From: Paulinella micropora
Lineage: Eukaryota; Cercozoa; Imbricatea; Euglyphida
DNA length: 60,994 nt
Reading direction: 5' to 3'
Assembly (NCBI GenBank): GCA_009731375.1
Contig: BJOX01000163.1
Span: 136,821-197,814, forward strand
The notes beneath the pieces were generated by a model, which saw only the letters and a program-made list of their open reading frames with translations, searched no databases and was not told where the DNA came from. Below, one piece after another: positions 59,015-60,994 of this stretch (position 1 is the stretch's first letter; every line of letters begins with the position of its first letter). A program made the position numbers and the translations under genes.

Positions 59015-59290
59015 CTGGGTACATTCAAGTGTCAAACTCAGCCATCAAATTTGATTTAAAGGTCCGATTTCAGATCAGCGGTCAGATTTTAGATTAGCGG
59101 CCAGAATTCAAATTAATTCAACTGTTTAACGGTAATATTTCGCAAAAATGATACAGATTTTGCGGACGTATATAGCCGTTAAATTGAATTAATTTGAATT
59201 CTGACCACTCATTCGAAATCTGACCGCTAATCTGAAATCTGACCCTTAACTAAAATTCGATGGCTGAGTTTGACACTTGAATGTACCCAG
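59015..59290. mobile_element. MITE, family 4
   Basis: A 276-base element with ends CTGGGTACATTCAAGTGTCA and TA flanks in a CATA array. The core AACGGTAATATTTCGCAAAA and GCGGACGTATATAGCCGTTA is a diverged relative of the family 1 and 3 core. Confidence 0.85.
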
Positions 59291-60171
<881 letters not shown>

Positions 60172-60754
60172 TTATTTTATATAATGTATGCATGTATAAG
60201 ATCTGACATGTATGGATGTACGTATGTACGTATGTGGATGTATGTATGTACGTATGTATGTATGTATGTATGTTGTATGTATGCATAGCATGCATGCATG
60301 CATGCATGCTATGCTATGCTATGCTATGCTATGCTATGCTATGCTATGCAGCTATGCTATGCTATGCTATGCTATGTATGTATGTATGCATGTATGTATG
60401 TATGTCATATTGTATGTATGTATGTATGTATGTATGTATGTATGCATGCATGCATGCACGTATGTATGTATGTATGTATGTATGTACGTTCGCATGTTTG
60501 TACGTACGCATGTATGTATGTATGTATGTATGTATGTATGTATGTATGCATGCATGTATGTATGCATGCATGCATGCATGCATGCATGTATGTATGAATA
60601 TATGTATGTATGTATATATGTATGAATGCATGTATGTATAAATGTATGTATGTACATTATGTATGTATGCATGCATGCATGCATGCATGTATGTATGTAT
60701 GCACACATGTGCATATGCAATAAAAAAACATTGTTCCAAACAACAACAAACAAC

Positions 60755-60787
<33 letters not shown>

Positions 60788-60828
60788 GATTTATAATATT
60801 AATAATAATAATAATAATAATAATAATG

Positions 60829-60927
<99 letters not shown>

Positions 60928-60946
60928 TAATAATAATAATAATAAT
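60172..60946. repeat. TATG/CTATG arrays and inverted copy of the SINE tail region
   Basis: It contains an inverted copy of the 45.4-45.8 kb composite (GTATAAGATCTGACATGTAT, CTATG array), then inverted AACAATGTTTT, (AAC)n and (AAT)n. Confidence 0.9.
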
Positions 60947-60994
60947 AGTGCTTCTCTGTCAATGGCTGATGCATTTCTGCACATGCGCCTCCAT
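60947..60994 (-). mobile_element. SINE 3' end, inverted, cut by window end
   Basis: The last 48 bases are the exact reverse complement of 58,662-58,709, the 3' end of the SINE. Confidence 0.9.

Overview
The window joins two very different kinds of DNA. Positions 1 to about 36,990 are gene-dense, GC-rich and intron-free, and carry 32 supported genes of a small eukaryotic DNA virus. The rest, to 60,994, is eukaryotic repeat DNA: long tri- and tetranucleotide microsatellites, MITEs, an LTR element, a tRNA-derived SINE, a decayed intron-bearing transposase, and runs of N that mark a genome assembly. The virus is therefore either integrated in, or assembled next to, nuclear DNA of a eukaryote. The host cannot be named from the sequence.

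The viral gene set is that of the Bamfordvirae (double jelly-roll capsid) world, between polinton-like viruses and small relatives of the Nucleocytoviricota. It has a major capsid protein, a penton-like minor capsid protein, an A32/FtsK-type packaging ATPase, a RuvC/A22-type resolvase, VLTF3-like and VLTF2/MYM-like late transcription factors, both ribonucleotide reductase subunits, a PCNA-like clamp, an SSB-like protein, a telomere-resolvase-like tyrosine recombinase, and a 1240-residue protein in which a family-A-like polymerase palm (TV-Pol type) appears fused to a herpes-origin-binding-protein-type helicase. I see no family B polymerase, retroviral-type integrase, HUH endonuclease, RNA polymerase or adenovirus-type protease.

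Layout. 0-6 kb: a small Cys-rich gene and an 1821-residue fibre/adhesin. 6-11 kb: RNR small subunit, membrane protein, penton, surface protein, resolvase, HMG-like protein. 11.4-20 kb: an unbroken minus-strand block of virion genes led by the capsid gene, including a proline-rich protein with three WH2-like actin-binding motifs. 20-30.5 kb: ATPase, F-box protein, recombinase, late transcription factors, clamp, SSB, RNR large subunit. 30.9-34.7 kb: polymerase-helicase. 34.7-37 kb: a gene-free terminal region with 48-bp tandem repeats, six or more TATA-bearing modules bounded by GTGGTCC inverted repeats whose orientation flips midway, G-tracts and hairpins.

The viral proteins suggest nucleotide supply (RNR), replication (polymerase-helicase, clamp, SSB), resolution of branched or hairpin DNA (RuvC, recombinase), late transcription using host RNA polymerase, packaging (ATPase), an elaborate fibre for attachment, and manipulation of host ubiquitin ligase (F-box) and perhaps actin (WH2). 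Host side: several related TA-flanked MITE families share an ACATTCAAG-type terminal motif and sit inside microsatellites. One of them splits the right LTR of a GAG-only retroelement whose Gag has two CCCH and two CCHC-type fingers.
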